Assembly: GCA_022823945.1 (NCBI GenBank)
Contig: JAJEBK010000009.1
Span: forward strand, 1 to 64,000
From: Anaerolineae bacterium
GTDB taxonomy: Bacteria; Chloroflexota; Anaerolineae; Aggregatilineales; Phototrophicaceae
Reading direction: 5' to 3'
DNA: 64,000 nt
This document shows, piece by piece, positions 8,731 through 16,800 of this stretch. Made by a program: the position numbers and the translations under genes. Position 1 is the stretch's first letter. Every line of letters begins with the position of its first letter. The notes under the pieces were generated by a model. That model searched no databases and was not told the origin of the DNA. It saw only the letters and a list, made by a program, of their open reading frames with translations.

Positions 8731-9441
8731 ATGCCAACAGAAGCAGATCTGCGGGAGCTGATATGTCGCATCGGCAGGCTGATGTATCAGAAGAGCATGA
8801 TTGATGGCACAGCCGGTAATATCAGCGCCAGACTGGACGACGGTGGCATTCTGCTCACGCCCAGCGGACTGGCGACCGGTTTCTTGCAGCCCGAGCAACT
8901 GATCATCGTCGACCTGGCTGGCCGACGCATTGATGAGCCTAGCGCCGACAACGCCGACTTGCGCCCGACCTCCGAAAGCGCCATGCACCTGGAATGCTAT
9001 CGCCAGCGCGATGATGTCAATGGCGTCGTTCATGCGCATCCACCCACTGCCATCGCGCTGACCCTGGCTGGAGTCGACTTGGGGCAATGTCTGATTCCCG
9101 AGATGGTGGTGCTGCTGGGCCTCGTGCCGACCGCGCCCTATTCCACGCCATCCAGCGAAGAAAACCGCCTCGCCATCACCGCGCTCATCCGCGAGCACGA
9201 TGTCATCATGCTGTCCAACCATGGCTCGCTGACGGTGGCGAAGTCACTTTGGGATGCCTATCTGCTGTTGGAATCGCTGGAGCACGGCGCAACCATCATC
9301 CACCGCGCGCTGCAGATAAGCAAGGAACTTAACGCCATTCCGCCAGAGCAGGTCGGTAAGCTGGTCGACTATCGCGAGCAATTCGGCTTGCTGCGGCCCG
9401 GCGACCGCGAGCGTTTCGCCCGTTTTATGCAGCCGGACTAA
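8731..9441 (+). CDS. Class II aldolase/adducin family protein (fuculose-phosphate-aldolase-like)
   Basis: Zinc-dependent retro-aldol enzyme or sugar-phosphate epimerase of the FucA/AraD fold; 236 residues. Metal ligands are visible as His101 and His103 in HAHP and His164 in SNHGS. Glu82 stands where FucA has its catalytic Glu73. GNISARL (residues 29-35) matches the phosphate-binding segment. This fits L-fuculose-1-phosphate aldolase or L-ribulose-5-phosphate 4-epimerase, and I cannot choose between them from sequence alone. No kinase or isomerase is adjacent, though an arabinoside region begins 180 bp downstream. Start is ATG at 8731, 5 bp after the preceding stop, so the two genes are probably cotranscribed. 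Confidence 0.85.
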   Translation: MPTEADLRELICRIGRLMYQKSMIDGTAGNISARLDDGGILLTPSGLATGFLQPEQLIIVDLAGRRIDEPSADNADLRPTSESAMHLECYRQRDDVNGVVHAHPPTAIALTLAGVDLGQCLIPEMVVLLGLVPTAPYSTPSSEENRLAITALIREHDVIMLSNHGSLTVAKSLWDAYLLLESLEHGATIIHRALQISKELNAIPPEQVGKLVDYREQFGLLRPGDRERFARFMQPD

Positions 9442-9488
9442 GCGCCGTCCCCACACCATCTGCCCAAGACTTGCGGGCTATTCCACTA

Positions 9489-9517
9489 TTGACTCGCTGC
9501 GTATTGGCGTATATCGT
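9489..9517 (+). promoter_or_regulatory. tRNA-Glu promoter
   Basis: TTGACT at 9489-9494 and TATCGT at 9512-9517 with a 17-bp spacer; a transcript would begin about 28 nt before the tRNA. Confidence 0.4.
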
Positions 9518-9551
9518 TTGCATTGTCGCTGCCGACCAGCAGTGCGGCGGA

Positions 9552-9624
9552 GGCCCCTTCGTCTAGCGGCCTAGGATGCCACCCTTTCAAGGTGGAGACA
9601 CGGGTTCGAGTCCCGTAGGGGCTA
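9552..9624 (+). tRNA. tRNA-Glu (anticodon UUC)
   Basis: 73-nt cloverleaf without an encoded CCA. The acceptor stem GGCCCCT pairs with AGGGGCT, with a G.U pair at 1:72. The anticodon stem CCACC/GGTGG encloses loop CTTTCAA, giving anticodon TTC. The T arm is ACGGG-TTCGAGT-CCCGT. Discriminator base is A. The last three bases double as the TAG stop codon of the convergent DUF2961 gene. It lies exactly between the core genes and the catabolic region. Confidence 0.97.
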
Positions 9625-10989
9625 CACAAAACTCTCGCGGATGCGCTGCGCCTGCTCGATATTGCCCTTAGCCCGTTCGCGCGTCTGCTGCATCTTTTTC
9701 TCCGCCTCGACCGCCCTTTCCCGCACATAGCTTTTGCCGCGCTCCTCCGCAGCATCCAGCATCGCCCGCATTTCATCATTCAGCTCGGCTGGTGAGCTTG
9801 GCGCGCCGGGTCGATTAGTCGGGTTAAGCGAGCTTTCCAGGCGTGTCGGCAGGCGCTCTTCCAGCTCTGCGATGGTCAGTTGTGGAGAAGGCAAGGTCTG
9901 ATACCAATATGCAGTCGAAGCCCAGTCGTCCGACAGGTGATTGCCATGCCCATGCTCAATCGTAACTTTGATGCGGCGCGAGAAATGCACGGGATCGGTC
10001 AAATGAAAACGATAACTGACCGGATAGCCGGGCATTTGGCTTTCGTGCAGAATCGTGCCGCACATCGGAAAGGCATTCGTCTGCATGCCCCAGGCGTGGC
10101 TGAAATAATCTTCTGTGCCCGTGCCATGCAGGCTGGGCGGCCAAGTATCGTCATCGATGAAAATCATATCATCGCCTTCGCCCCACCAGGTGCCCTGGAA
10201 GTGCGCCACCGACAGGTTGCAGCCGATGTAATGCCCGCTGCCCTCTGTTTCCAGCACGACATAATTGCCATCGCCGCTCAGGTTGACGATGTTGGTTTCT
10301 GGGCTGTTGGTCTGCAAGTTGGCTCCCCAGCCAGCGCAGGGATTGTCGCGTTTCCAATGCGCATGGAAGTAGGCGGTGTCGGCGGCGCTGTCTTTGCGAT
10401 GCAGCTCGTAGCCGATGTAGAAATATTGCCCATAGGGCACATCGTTCTGGTTTTCGATCTCGATGCGCGCGCGCTTTTGGAAGGGCATGGGCAGGTAGCA
10501 ATTCAAGCCGGCATTGCCACCGAAGAGGAATTGCTCTTCTGGCTTGACTGTCACGGCAAAAGGCAGCGACTGATAATTGGCGGCGATGCTGTGACCGATG
10601 CCGAAGAAGTCGCCCAGTGGCACGAGAACGCTGGGATTTTCCTGATCGTCCCAATACATTTTGAGCAGGATCTTGCGGTAATAATAGGGGTCGCTGACTT
10701 CCCAGTTTAGCCCCAGCGCATTGTGAATCTCGAATATGGGCGCGACATAATGTCCCATATGCGGGTCGATGATGCCGGGACCGAGCACGCGCCGGCAGAA
10801 CTGCGTCATCCAGATGTGCGTGATGCAGCCAGGTCCTTCGATATCGGCGAGCACGATGGTCTCATGCGGCGGGATCAGCCAATAATCCTGGTTGCGCCCG
10901 GTCTGGTCCCAGCTTGATGCGCGCGCCGAGCGAACATCGCGGAAGTGGGTCAAGTTGTCGAAGATGCCGCCCAGCGGTCTTATGGTCAT
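9622..10989 (-). CDS. DUF2961 (GH172-like) protein with helical tail
   Basis: 455 residues of the DUF2961 family, some members of which are known GH172 glycosidases acting on furanosides (fructofuranose dianhydride or D-arabinofuranosides). The core carries GDFFGIGH (residues 127-133), GEGDDM (270-275) and WPPSLHGTGTEDYF (283-296), the family's most conserved carboxylate-containing stretches. Residues from about 375 to 455 form an extra charged, Glu/Arg-rich helical tail that the paralogue at 14486 lacks. No signal peptide, so cytoplasmic. It reads divergently from the transporter at 11422. Its stop codon is inside the tRNA-Glu gene. GGAGACC precedes the ATG. Substrate not determinable; a furanoside is likely from context. 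Confidence 0.85.
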   Translation of the reverse strand: MTIRPLGGIFDNLTHFRDVRSARASSWDQTGRNQDYWLIPPHETIVLADIEGPGCITHIWMTQFCRRVLGPGIIDPHMGHYVAPIFEIHNALGLNWEVSDPYYYRKILLKMYWDDQENPSVLVPLGDFFGIGHSIAANYQSLPFAVTVKPEEQFLFGGNAGLNCYLPMPFQKRARIEIENQNDVPYGQYFYIGYELHRKDSAADTAYFHAHWKRDNPCAGWGANLQTNSPETNIVNLSGDGNYVVLETEGSGHYIGCNLSVAHFQGTWWGEGDDMIFIDDDTWPPSLHGTGTEDYFSHAWGMQTNAFPMCGTILHESQMPGYPVSYRFHLTDPVHFSRRIKVTIEHGHGNHLSDDWASTAYWYQTLPSPQLTIAELEERLPTRLESSLNPTNRPGAPSSPAELNDEMRAMLDAAEERGKSYVRERAVEAEKKMQQTRERAKGNIEQAQRIRESFV

Positions 10990-11054
10990 TTTCGGTCTCC
11001 TGTTGCGTTTGCCGAGTTGGTTGTTTGGCGTGTCAACTCCATCCTAAGCAATAT

Positions 11055-11083
11055 TTGACAACGCTATCATAGCGCGTTACACT
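11055..11083 (+). promoter_or_regulatory. Promoter with palindromic operator in the spacer
   Basis: TTGACA at 11055-11060 and TACACT at 11078-11083 with a 17-bp spacer. The spacer contains the 13-bp palindrome CGCTAT-C-ATAGCG (11062-11074). On the minus strand the same bases give TATGAT, a possible -10 for the DUF2961 gene. A protein bound here would cover the + promoter. The distance to the start codon at 11422 (about 330 nt) is long. Confidence 0.5.
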
Positions 11084-11148
11084 GCATGCAACCTGCAATT
11101 GGTGGCAAAGACCGCAAGAATATGATGGTCGACAGGGTCGCTTTCAAG

Positions 11149-11397
11149 TCATTTCAGCCGCACCGCCGGCACATGGCGTTTTCTATTGCGCATTATCCCT
11201 CGATGAAGCTCCTGCTCCACCTCTGCATGGAGACCAAGCGTCTCGGCGATAACCCCCGCACATAGTCCATCGGCGCGCAATCCGCTGCCCGCCTTCCCTA
11301 TCTCTGCGCGTCCCCCCAACTCGGGATAGTCACTGACTCGCTCAGTGTTGTCCGCTGTGGAATCTGTTTTGGGATTCCCCGCATTCCTATACGATGT
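11149..11397 (-). pseudogene. Possible coding remnant, unknown family
   Basis: A minus-strand frame without stops ending at a TGA at 11149-11151. Its translation has protein-like composition near the end (helix-like EVEQELHRG, basic end RNRKRHVPAVRLK). It has no convincing start and uses codons rare in the neighbours (AGA, ATA, CTA). I recognise no family. It could be chance. Confidence 0.2.
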
Positions 11398-11421
11398 CTA
11401 GTTCCAAAGAAAGGCAGGATC

Positions 11422-12699
11422 ATGAAACGCATTTGTCTAGTTCTGGCAATACTCGTTCTGCTCTCGCTGTCGCTGGTGGCGGGCGCGCAAGATCCAGTTA
11501 CCTTGACGGTGCTGGTTGAGCAAGGTGGCGTGTGGCTGCAAGAAGCCGCCGCTGCCCAATTTGAAGAGGAGACGGGCCACACCGTCGAATTTGTCAATGT
11601 GCCCTATGGCAGTGTCTTCGACCGTTTGTCAGCCGAAATGGCGACTGGCGGCAGCGCCTTTGATGTCGCCACCATCGATGTCGTTTGGATGTCGCACTTC
11701 GCCCCCTTCGCCGAGCCGCTGGATGATCTCTTCACCGACGAGGTCGTGGACGACTTGTTCGCCTCGCTGGTGGCAGACGCCCAGATCGACGGCACTTTCA
11801 TCGGCATGCCCACCTGGGCGAACACCGAAATCATCTTCTACCGCAAAGACATGTGGGAAGATGCTGACGAAATGGCGGCTTTCGAAGCCGAATATGGCTA
11901 TCCGCTTGCGCCGCCGACAACCTGGGACGAGTTCACCGACATGGCGCAATTCTTCACGAGGGACAACGATGGCGATGGCGAAATCGATATGTATGGCACC
12001 GATGTCAAAGGTGGCGTGGCCGACTTTGAGTGGATGATCGCCGTGCTGCAGGCTGGTTCGCCCGGCGTGGTGTTGGATGCCGACAACAACATCATCATCG
12101 ACAACGATGCGCATGTGGCGGGCTTGGAGTACTACATCAGCCACCACTGCGACATGGATGTGGCGCCGCCCAATGTCAATGAAGTTGACTGGGGCGTGGC
12201 TGAAAATCTCTTCTACCAAAGCCAGACCGCCATGTTCCGCTTTTGGGGGCATGCCTATCGCTTGACTCGCGGCGATTCGCCCATTGCCGATCTGGTTGGT
12301 GCTGCGCCCATGATCGCTGGTCCGGGCGGCATCGGCGCGATTCCCGGTCCGTGGTTCAACATCGTGCCCAAGACCTCGCAGAACAAAGAGGAGGCTTTGC
12401 AGCTGGTTCAGTATCTATATGACCACAACGCCATGGGCATCGAAGCGCCGCTGGGTTTGGCCGCGCGAAAATCGGCTTATGCCCAGTATGCCGATGTCGA
12501 GGGTTTCGAGAACCTGAACCCGCTGCTGGAGACGCTGGACAGCCCGCAGACCATCGGTCGCCCCGCTGTCGCCGACTGGCAGCAGATCGCCGATGAGATC
12601 TTGGGACCGATCGGCTCGGACGCCTTGACCTGCGAGCACGATGTCGCCGAGCTGCTGGCTTGGGGACGCGCCGAGTTGGAAGCGATGGGCTACGAATAA
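11422..12699 (+). CDS. Sugar ABC transporter substrate-binding protein (CUT1, set 1)
   Basis: Extracytoplasmic solute-binding protein of the COG1653 group, 425 residues. A Sec signal peptide (residues 1-22, ending VAGA before QDP) has no lipobox cysteine. The mature part shows the family features: TLTVLVEQGGVW start, YGSVFDRL near residue 72, and the PTTWDEFTD segment near 172. A run of acidic residues (TRDNDGDGEIDMYGTDV, about 187-203) resembles a calcium-binding loop, often seen in this family. GAAAGGCAGG precedes the ATG. It heads an operon with two permeases (12726, 13622) and the DUF2961 gene at 14486, implying uptake of a furanose-containing oligosaccharide. The specificity is inference. 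Confidence 0.93.
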   Translation: MKRICLVLAILVLLSLSLVAGAQDPVTLTVLVEQGGVWLQEAAAAQFEEETGHTVEFVNVPYGSVFDRLSAEMATGGSAFDVATIDVVWMSHFAPFAEPLDDLFTDEVVDDLFASLVADAQIDGTFIGMPTWANTEIIFYRKDMWEDADEMAAFEAEYGYPLAPPTTWDEFTDMAQFFTRDNDGDGEIDMYGTDVKGGVADFEWMIAVLQAGSPGVVLDADNNIIIDNDAHVAGLEYYISHHCDMDVAPPNVNEVDWGVAENLFYQSQTAMFRFWGHAYRLTRGDSPIADLVGAAPMIAGPGGIGAIPGPWFNIVPKTSQNKEEALQLVQYLYDHNAMGIEAPLGLAARKSAYAQYADVEGFENLNPLLETLDSPQTIGRPAVADWQQIADEILGPIGSDALTCEHDVAELLAWGRAELEAMGYE

Positions 12700-12725
12700 T
12701 TCGGTCGCGCGATAAGTGAGTGGGT

Positions 12726-13625
12726 ATGCCCGTGATCAGGCTGACGGAAAGACGATTTGTGCTGCTGTTACTGGCGCCGGCCGGCTGCTTCCTCGCCGTC
12801 TTTGTGGCATACCCGCTGCTTTTGCTGCTGCGGAACAGCTTTTACGAGGTCAGCCTCTACGCCTTGAACGATGGTGTCTTTGTCGGCTGGGACAATTTCG
12901 TCAAGGCGCTGGGCTCGTCGCGTGTGCGCGAGTCGGCTGCGCGGACGCTGAATTACACAGTAATCGCATTGAGCGCCGAGTTTGTGCTGGGCTTTGGCGC
13001 AGCGCTGCTCTTCAATGCGCTGGGCAAACGTTCCGAGCTTCTGCGCACCATTTTCGCGTTCCCGCTGATGATCCCGCCCATCGTCGCCGGCCTGCTTTGG
13101 CGCTTCATGCTGATCGACAATATCGGCATCGTCAATCACATCCTGGAGACGCTGGGCATCATCGGCGATGCCAGCGATATCAGTTGGTTGGGCGACCGCG
13201 ACCTGGTGCTCTTTTCCGTCGCGCTGCCTAATATCTGGCTGACGACCTCATTTGTAGCGCTGGTGCTGTATACCGGCTTGCAAAATGTCCCCGCAGAATT
13301 GATCGAGGCTGCCAAGATTGACGGCGCGGGCAACTGGCAGCGCTTCCGTCGCGTGACTGTGCCGCTGCTGCGCCCGGTCATCGCTGTCGTGCTGATTCTG
13401 CGAGGCATTGATGCCGCCCGCGCTTTTGACATGATCTGGATTCAGACCGAGGGCGGTCCGCGTTTCGCCTCGGAAATCCTCAGCATTCACATTTACCGCG
13501 CCATGATCCGCTATGGCAATGTGGGCGAGGCTTCTGCAATCGCCACGCTCTTCATGCTGGGCATGGTCTTGGCGAGCGCTCTGGCTTTCGCTGTCATCTG
13601 GGGCAGGGGGACTTCGCAATCATGA
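12726..13625 (+). CDS. Sugar ABC transporter permease (MalF/UgpA type, set 1)
   Basis: Inner-membrane permease of about 299 residues with six predicted membrane segments and the cytoplasmic EAA loop (EAAKIDGAGNWQRFRRVTVPLL, around residue 190-210) that docks the ATPase. It belongs with the binding protein 26 bp upstream; its stop overlaps the next permease start by 4 nt (ATGA). Start taken as ATG at 12726; GTG at 12720 is in frame and cannot be excluded. No ATPase gene is in the operon. Confidence 0.93.
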   Translation: MPVIRLTERRFVLLLLAPAGCFLAVFVAYPLLLLLRNSFYEVSLYALNDGVFVGWDNFVKALGSSRVRESAARTLNYTVIALSAEFVLGFGAALLFNALGKRSELLRTIFAFPLMIPPIVAGLLWRFMLIDNIGIVNHILETLGIIGDASDISWLGDRDLVLFSVALPNIWLTTSFVALVLYTGLQNVPAELIEAAKIDGAGNWQRFRRVTVPLLRPVIAVVLILRGIDAARAFDMIWIQTEGGPRFASEILSIHIYRAMIRYGNVGEASAIATLFMLGMVLASALAFAVIWGRGTSQS

Positions 13626-14449
13626 GAAGCCCCCTTGCCTCGCGGGCGCTGCTGATGCTGCTGGTGGCGCTAATCGTGCTGGTCTATGGCTTTCCCTATG
13701 CTTTCCTGGTTTCGACCTCGTTGAAGTCGCCACAGGCTGCGCTGGCCATCCCGCCGACCCTATTGCCACAGCAGCTCAGTATCGAAAATTATGCAAACAT
13801 TGGTGAGCATCCCAGCGTGCAGCGATCGTTCGGCAACAGCATCATCATCGCGCTGCTGAGCACAGTCATCACCATTGCGCTGGCTGTGCCGGCTGCCTAT
13901 GCTGTGGCGCGTTATGCGACCTGGGCGGGCAAAACCTTCCTATTCGTCGTGCTGATAACGCGTTTGATCCCGCCAGTCGCCGTGGGCATTCCACTATTCG
14001 TCATCATGCGCGCGCTGGGCTTGATTGATACGCATCTGGGCGTGGCGCTGGCACATTCCACCATCAGCGTGCCGCTGGGCATCTGGCTACTGGCCAGCTT
14101 TATGGAGGGCATCCCGCGCGAACTGGAAGAGGCGGCGCGCGTCGATGGCTGCTCGCGTTTTGGCGCGCTGCTGCGCATTATCATTCCGGTGGCTTCTGGC
14201 GGCATCGCAGTGACGGCAATCTTTGTCTTTCTGGCCTCGTGGAACGAATTTCTGTTTTCGCTGCTGCTGTCGTCGACCGGCGTCAAGACCGCGCCTATCG
14301 CCATCGCCGAATTCAAAACGCAATATGGCATCCAATGGGGCACGATGACCTCGCTGGCGGTATTATTCTCATTACCTGTTATCATCTTTTCGCTGCTGAT
14401 GCAAAAGCGCATCATCGCTGGCTTGACCGTTGGCGCTGTCAAGGGATAG
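13622..14449 (+). CDS. Sugar ABC transporter permease (MalG/UgpE type, set 1)
   Basis: 275 residues, six membrane segments and an EAA loop (EEAARVDGCSRFGALLRIIIPV, about residues 160-182). The last membrane helix is followed by the basic KRIIAGLTVGAVKG end typical of MalG-like subunits. Overlaps the preceding permease by 4 nt, so the pair is translationally coupled. The DUF2961 gene follows after 36 bp with its own ribosome-binding site. Confidence 0.93.
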   Translation: MRSPLASRALLMLLVALIVLVYGFPYAFLVSTSLKSPQAALAIPPTLLPQQLSIENYANIGEHPSVQRSFGNSIIIALLSTVITIALAVPAAYAVARYATWAGKTFLFVVLITRLIPPVAVGIPLFVIMRALGLIDTHLGVALAHSTISVPLGIWLLASFMEGIPRELEEAARVDGCSRFGALLRIIIPVASGGIAVTAIFVFLASWNEFLFSLLLSSTGVKTAPIAIAEFKTQYGIQWGTMTSLAVLFSLPVIIFSLLMQKRIIAGLTVGAVKG

Positions 14450-14485
14450 GCGCGTGAGTTTATTCTGCGAAGGAGAAGTTGGCAT

Positions 14486-15607
14486 ATGAATGTCTGGCAA
14501 CCCAATAGCCCGCTGGGCGGCTTGCCCTTTATCAAACGGGCGCGGTCGCTGCGTTCGTCCAGCTATGACACCAGCGGCGCAAACCGCGATTTCAAGGTCG
14601 TGCCGCCCGGCGCGACGCATGTCATGGCGGATATTGAAGGCTGCGGCACCATCAAACATATCTGGATGACCACGCGCTGCTATGCGCCGCAGTACATGCG
14701 CAAGCTTGTCATCGAGATGTACTGGGATGGCGAAGATAATCCCAGCGTGCGCGCGCCGTATGGAGACTTCTTCGGCATCGGGCACGCCACCGGCAAGCAC
14801 TATGTCTCCTTGCCCGTCAGCATGACTTTCGGCGATCGGCGCGGACCAAAAGGACCTTTCTCTCCCGCCATGAATTGGTACTTCCCCATGCCCTTTGGGC
14901 GGCATGCGCGCATCCAAATCATCAACGAGAGCGAAGAGCCTATCCAAAACCTCTTCTATTATGTCGACTACGAACTCTATGATGATGCGCCGCCGGACGA
15001 TCTGGGCTACTTTCACGCTTCATACAACCAGGAAAATCCCACGCAAGCCCTGGCGCATCCCGGCGATGATCCCAACCCCGCGCCCTGGGACCTGCCCGGC
15101 ATCAACCTCGATGGCGCAGACAATTATGTCATCCTGGACGCGGTCGGCACCGGGCATTATGTGGGCTGTCTGTTGAACATCGACAATTTTAACGCCAGCA
15201 ACCAGGTCTTCACTTGGCCCGGCGAGGGCGATGATATGTTCTTTGTCGATGGCGAGGCTTGGCCCCCCTCCCTGCATGGCACGGGCACAGAGGACTACTT
15301 CGGTTGCGCCTGGGGCTTCCCCAGCGGCGAATATGCGGGACCCTATCACGGCATTTCGCTGGGCAGCGATGTGCAAGAGCACTTCGGCAAGTGGAGCCTG
15401 TATCGCTGGCATATTGAAGACCCGGTGCGTTTCACAAAGTCGCTGCGCTTTTCAATCGAGCACGGGCACGCCAACGACCAGAGCAACGAGTATTCCAGCG
15501 TGGCCTATTGGTATCAGCTGGAGCCGCACAAACCGCTGCCGCCGCTGCCGCCGGTCGAAGCGCGCCTGCCACGGCGTTGGCCCGAACACGGTCTTTGGGA
15601 TCGCTAG
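14486..15607 (+). CDS. DUF2961 (GH172-like) protein, short form
   Basis: 373-residue paralogue of the protein at 9622. Shared landmarks: ADIEGCGTIKHIWMT (residues 48-62), YGDFFGIGH (92-100), GEGDDM (246-251) and WPPSLHGTGTEDYF (259-272). Just before WPP it has Asp-Gly-Glu (255-257) where the paralogue has Asp-Asp-Asp. It ends shortly after the fold and lacks the helical tail. No signal peptide, so it would act on imported material. GAAGGAGAAG sits 8 bp before the ATG. Being the fourth gene of the transporter operon ties it to whatever set 1 imports. Proposed activity: exo-acting furanosidase (inference). Confidence 0.86.
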   Translation: MNVWQPNSPLGGLPFIKRARSLRSSSYDTSGANRDFKVVPPGATHVMADIEGCGTIKHIWMTTRCYAPQYMRKLVIEMYWDGEDNPSVRAPYGDFFGIGHATGKHYVSLPVSMTFGDRRGPKGPFSPAMNWYFPMPFGRHARIQIINESEEPIQNLFYYVDYELYDDAPPDDLGYFHASYNQENPTQALAHPGDDPNPAPWDLPGINLDGADNYVILDAVGTGHYVGCLLNIDNFNASNQVFTWPGEGDDMFFVDGEAWPPSLHGTGTEDYFGCAWGFPSGEYAGPYHGISLGSDVQEHFGKWSLYRWHIEDPVRFTKSLRFSIEHGHANDQSNEYSSVAYWYQLEPHKPLPPLPPVEARLPRRWPEHGLWDR

Positions 15608-15749
15608 CTGCGCGCCACGGGATTTGCGCATCCTCAGACGATGTCATCCAAATCGATATTGACGCCCACCAGATGCGCGGTATCGGGCGAGTCGCCGATG
15701 CACATGGCGTACCGCAGCCAGTATTGCGGAAAATCGCGGAGGAAATCAC
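15608..15749. other. Gap with an open frame on both strands, possible gene remnant
   Basis: 142 bp between the DUF2961 and dehydrogenase genes. On the + strand the frame reads through to a TGA at 15751-15753 that overlaps the TTG start of the next gene (TTGA). On the minus strand the same codon phase is open and ends in TGA near 15643-15645, with protein-like residues (DFPQYWLRYAM, GVNIDLDDIV). One of the two may be the tail of a lost gene; I cannot tell which. Confidence 0.3.
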
Positions 15750-16718
15750 TTGAAAGCTCTGAGCGACTGCACAATTCTGGTGACACCAAGTTCTTTTGGC
15801 AGGCACGACCCGCGTCTGCATAGTGTGCTGGCGGAGTCGGTCGGCGAGGTTATCCGTAATGAGCGTGGCCGACCGCTGACATCGGACGAATTGCGCGACC
15901 TCCTGCCGGGCTGTGATGGGTACATCGCTGGGCAAGATCACATTGATGCCCACGCTTTGCAGCAAGCCGATCGCCTGCGTGTCATCGCGCGCTATGGCGT
16001 GGGCGTCGATCGCGTGGATCTGGCGGCGGCGCAAGCGCGCGGAATCATCGTCACCAATACGCCGGGTGCCAATGCCGATGCGGTTGCCGAGCTGTCGATC
16101 GGGCTGATGTTGGCGCTGGCGCGGCAGATCCCCCAGGCCAGTCAGCGCACGCGGGGTGGCGAGTGGCCGCGGCTTTCTGGCGTGTCGCTGGCTGGCAGTG
16201 TCGTCGGTTTGCTGGGTTTGGGCGCGATTGGGCAGTCGGTTGCGCGGCGTTTGCAGGCTTTTGATTGCATCTTGCAGGCGCACGATCCATTCATTACGAG
16301 CGACCAGGCACAACAGCTCGGCGTGCAGTTGGTCGAACTGGAGGCCTTGGTCGCCAATGCCGATTTCTTTTCGCTGCACTTGCCGGCGACCCCGGATACA
16401 GTTGGGCTGGTAGATGCGGACTTGCTGGCGCGCATGAAGCCTGGCGCCTTCTTGATCAACACGGCGCGCGGCGAATTGATAGACGAGGCTGCTTTGTATC
16501 AGGCGCTGCAGAGCGGACACCTGCGCGGCGCGGCGCTGGATGCCTTCCGCGAAGAGCCGCCGGCCGCCGATAACCCGCTTTTCAGCTTGCCGCAAGTGCT
16601 CGTCACGCCGCACATGGGCGCGCATACCGCGGGCGCGGTCAATGCCATGGGCTGGGGCGCGCTGAACGATTGCCTGGCTGTGCTGCGCGGAGATCCGCCC
16701 AAACACCGCGTTGTCTAA
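15750..16718 (+). CDS. D-isomer-specific 2-hydroxyacid dehydrogenase (SerA-like)
   Basis: NAD-dependent dehydrogenase of 322 residues that interconverts a D-2-hydroxyacid and a 2-ketoacid. Rossmann motif GLGAIG at 156-161. The catalytic Arg is in TARGELID, the Glu in the FREEPPA segment and the His in TPHMGAHT. It resembles the catalytic half of phosphoglycerate dehydrogenase but has no ACT regulatory domain. Start is TTG at 15750 with GGAGG 9 bp before it. Its position between a GH172-like gene and GH127 suggests a role in sugar-acid metabolism and not serine synthesis; that is inference. Confidence 0.88.
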   Translation: MKALSDCTILVTPSSFGRHDPRLHSVLAESVGEVIRNERGRPLTSDELRDLLPGCDGYIAGQDHIDAHALQQADRLRVIARYGVGVDRVDLAAAQARGIIVTNTPGANADAVAELSIGLMLALARQIPQASQRTRGGEWPRLSGVSLAGSVVGLLGLGAIGQSVARRLQAFDCILQAHDPFITSDQAQQLGVQLVELEALVANADFFSLHLPATPDTVGLVDADLLARMKPGAFLINTARGELIDEAALYQALQSGHLRGAALDAFREEPPAADNPLFSLPQVLVTPHMGAHTAGAVNAMGWGALNDCLAVLRGDPPKHRVV

Positions 16719-16732
16719 ACTGCCCAGACTTT

Positions 16733-16761
16733 TTGCATTGCGACAAGCCGCAAGTTACCAT
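16733..16761 (+). promoter_or_regulatory. GH127 promoter with inverted repeat in the spacer
   Basis: TTGCAT at 16733-16738 and TACCAT at 16756-16761 are 17 bp apart. TTGCG (16738-16742) and CGCAA (16749-16753) form an inverted repeat across the spacer. Transcription would start about 33 bp before the GTG of GH127. The layout resembles 11055-11083, although the repeat sequence differs. Confidence 0.4.
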
Positions 16762-16800
16762 TCTCATAACGAAATAAAAGTTTCAAAAAAAGGAGCGCCA

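Larger units (their letters stand above)
10990..11421. other. 432-bp divergent intergenic region with promoter/operator and a possible gene remnant
   Basis: Between the DUF2961 gene and the binding-protein gene. It contains the promoter with internal palindrome at 11055-11083. A stretch at 11149-11397 is open on the minus strand for about 80 codons and may be a decayed coding fragment. A GGAATC/GATTCC inverted repeat lies near 11359-11377. Nothing else recognisable. Confidence 0.6.

Noticed and set aside
9552-9624. tRNA-Glu as a proven attachment site of an integrated element
   Set aside because: No integrase and no second copy of the tRNA 3' end in the window; kept only as a hypothesis.
15641-15753. 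Tail of a thiamine-pyrophosphate enzyme (IQIDID resembles its central domain)
   Set aside because: The likeness is a few residues long, and the opposite strand is equally protein-like; not enough to name a family.
15432-16706. Minus-strand open frame of about 420 codons opposite the 2-hydroxyacid dehydrogenase
   Set aside because: Shadow of the real gene with no family features; only its last part, in the 15608-15749 gap, is of interest, and that is in another frame.
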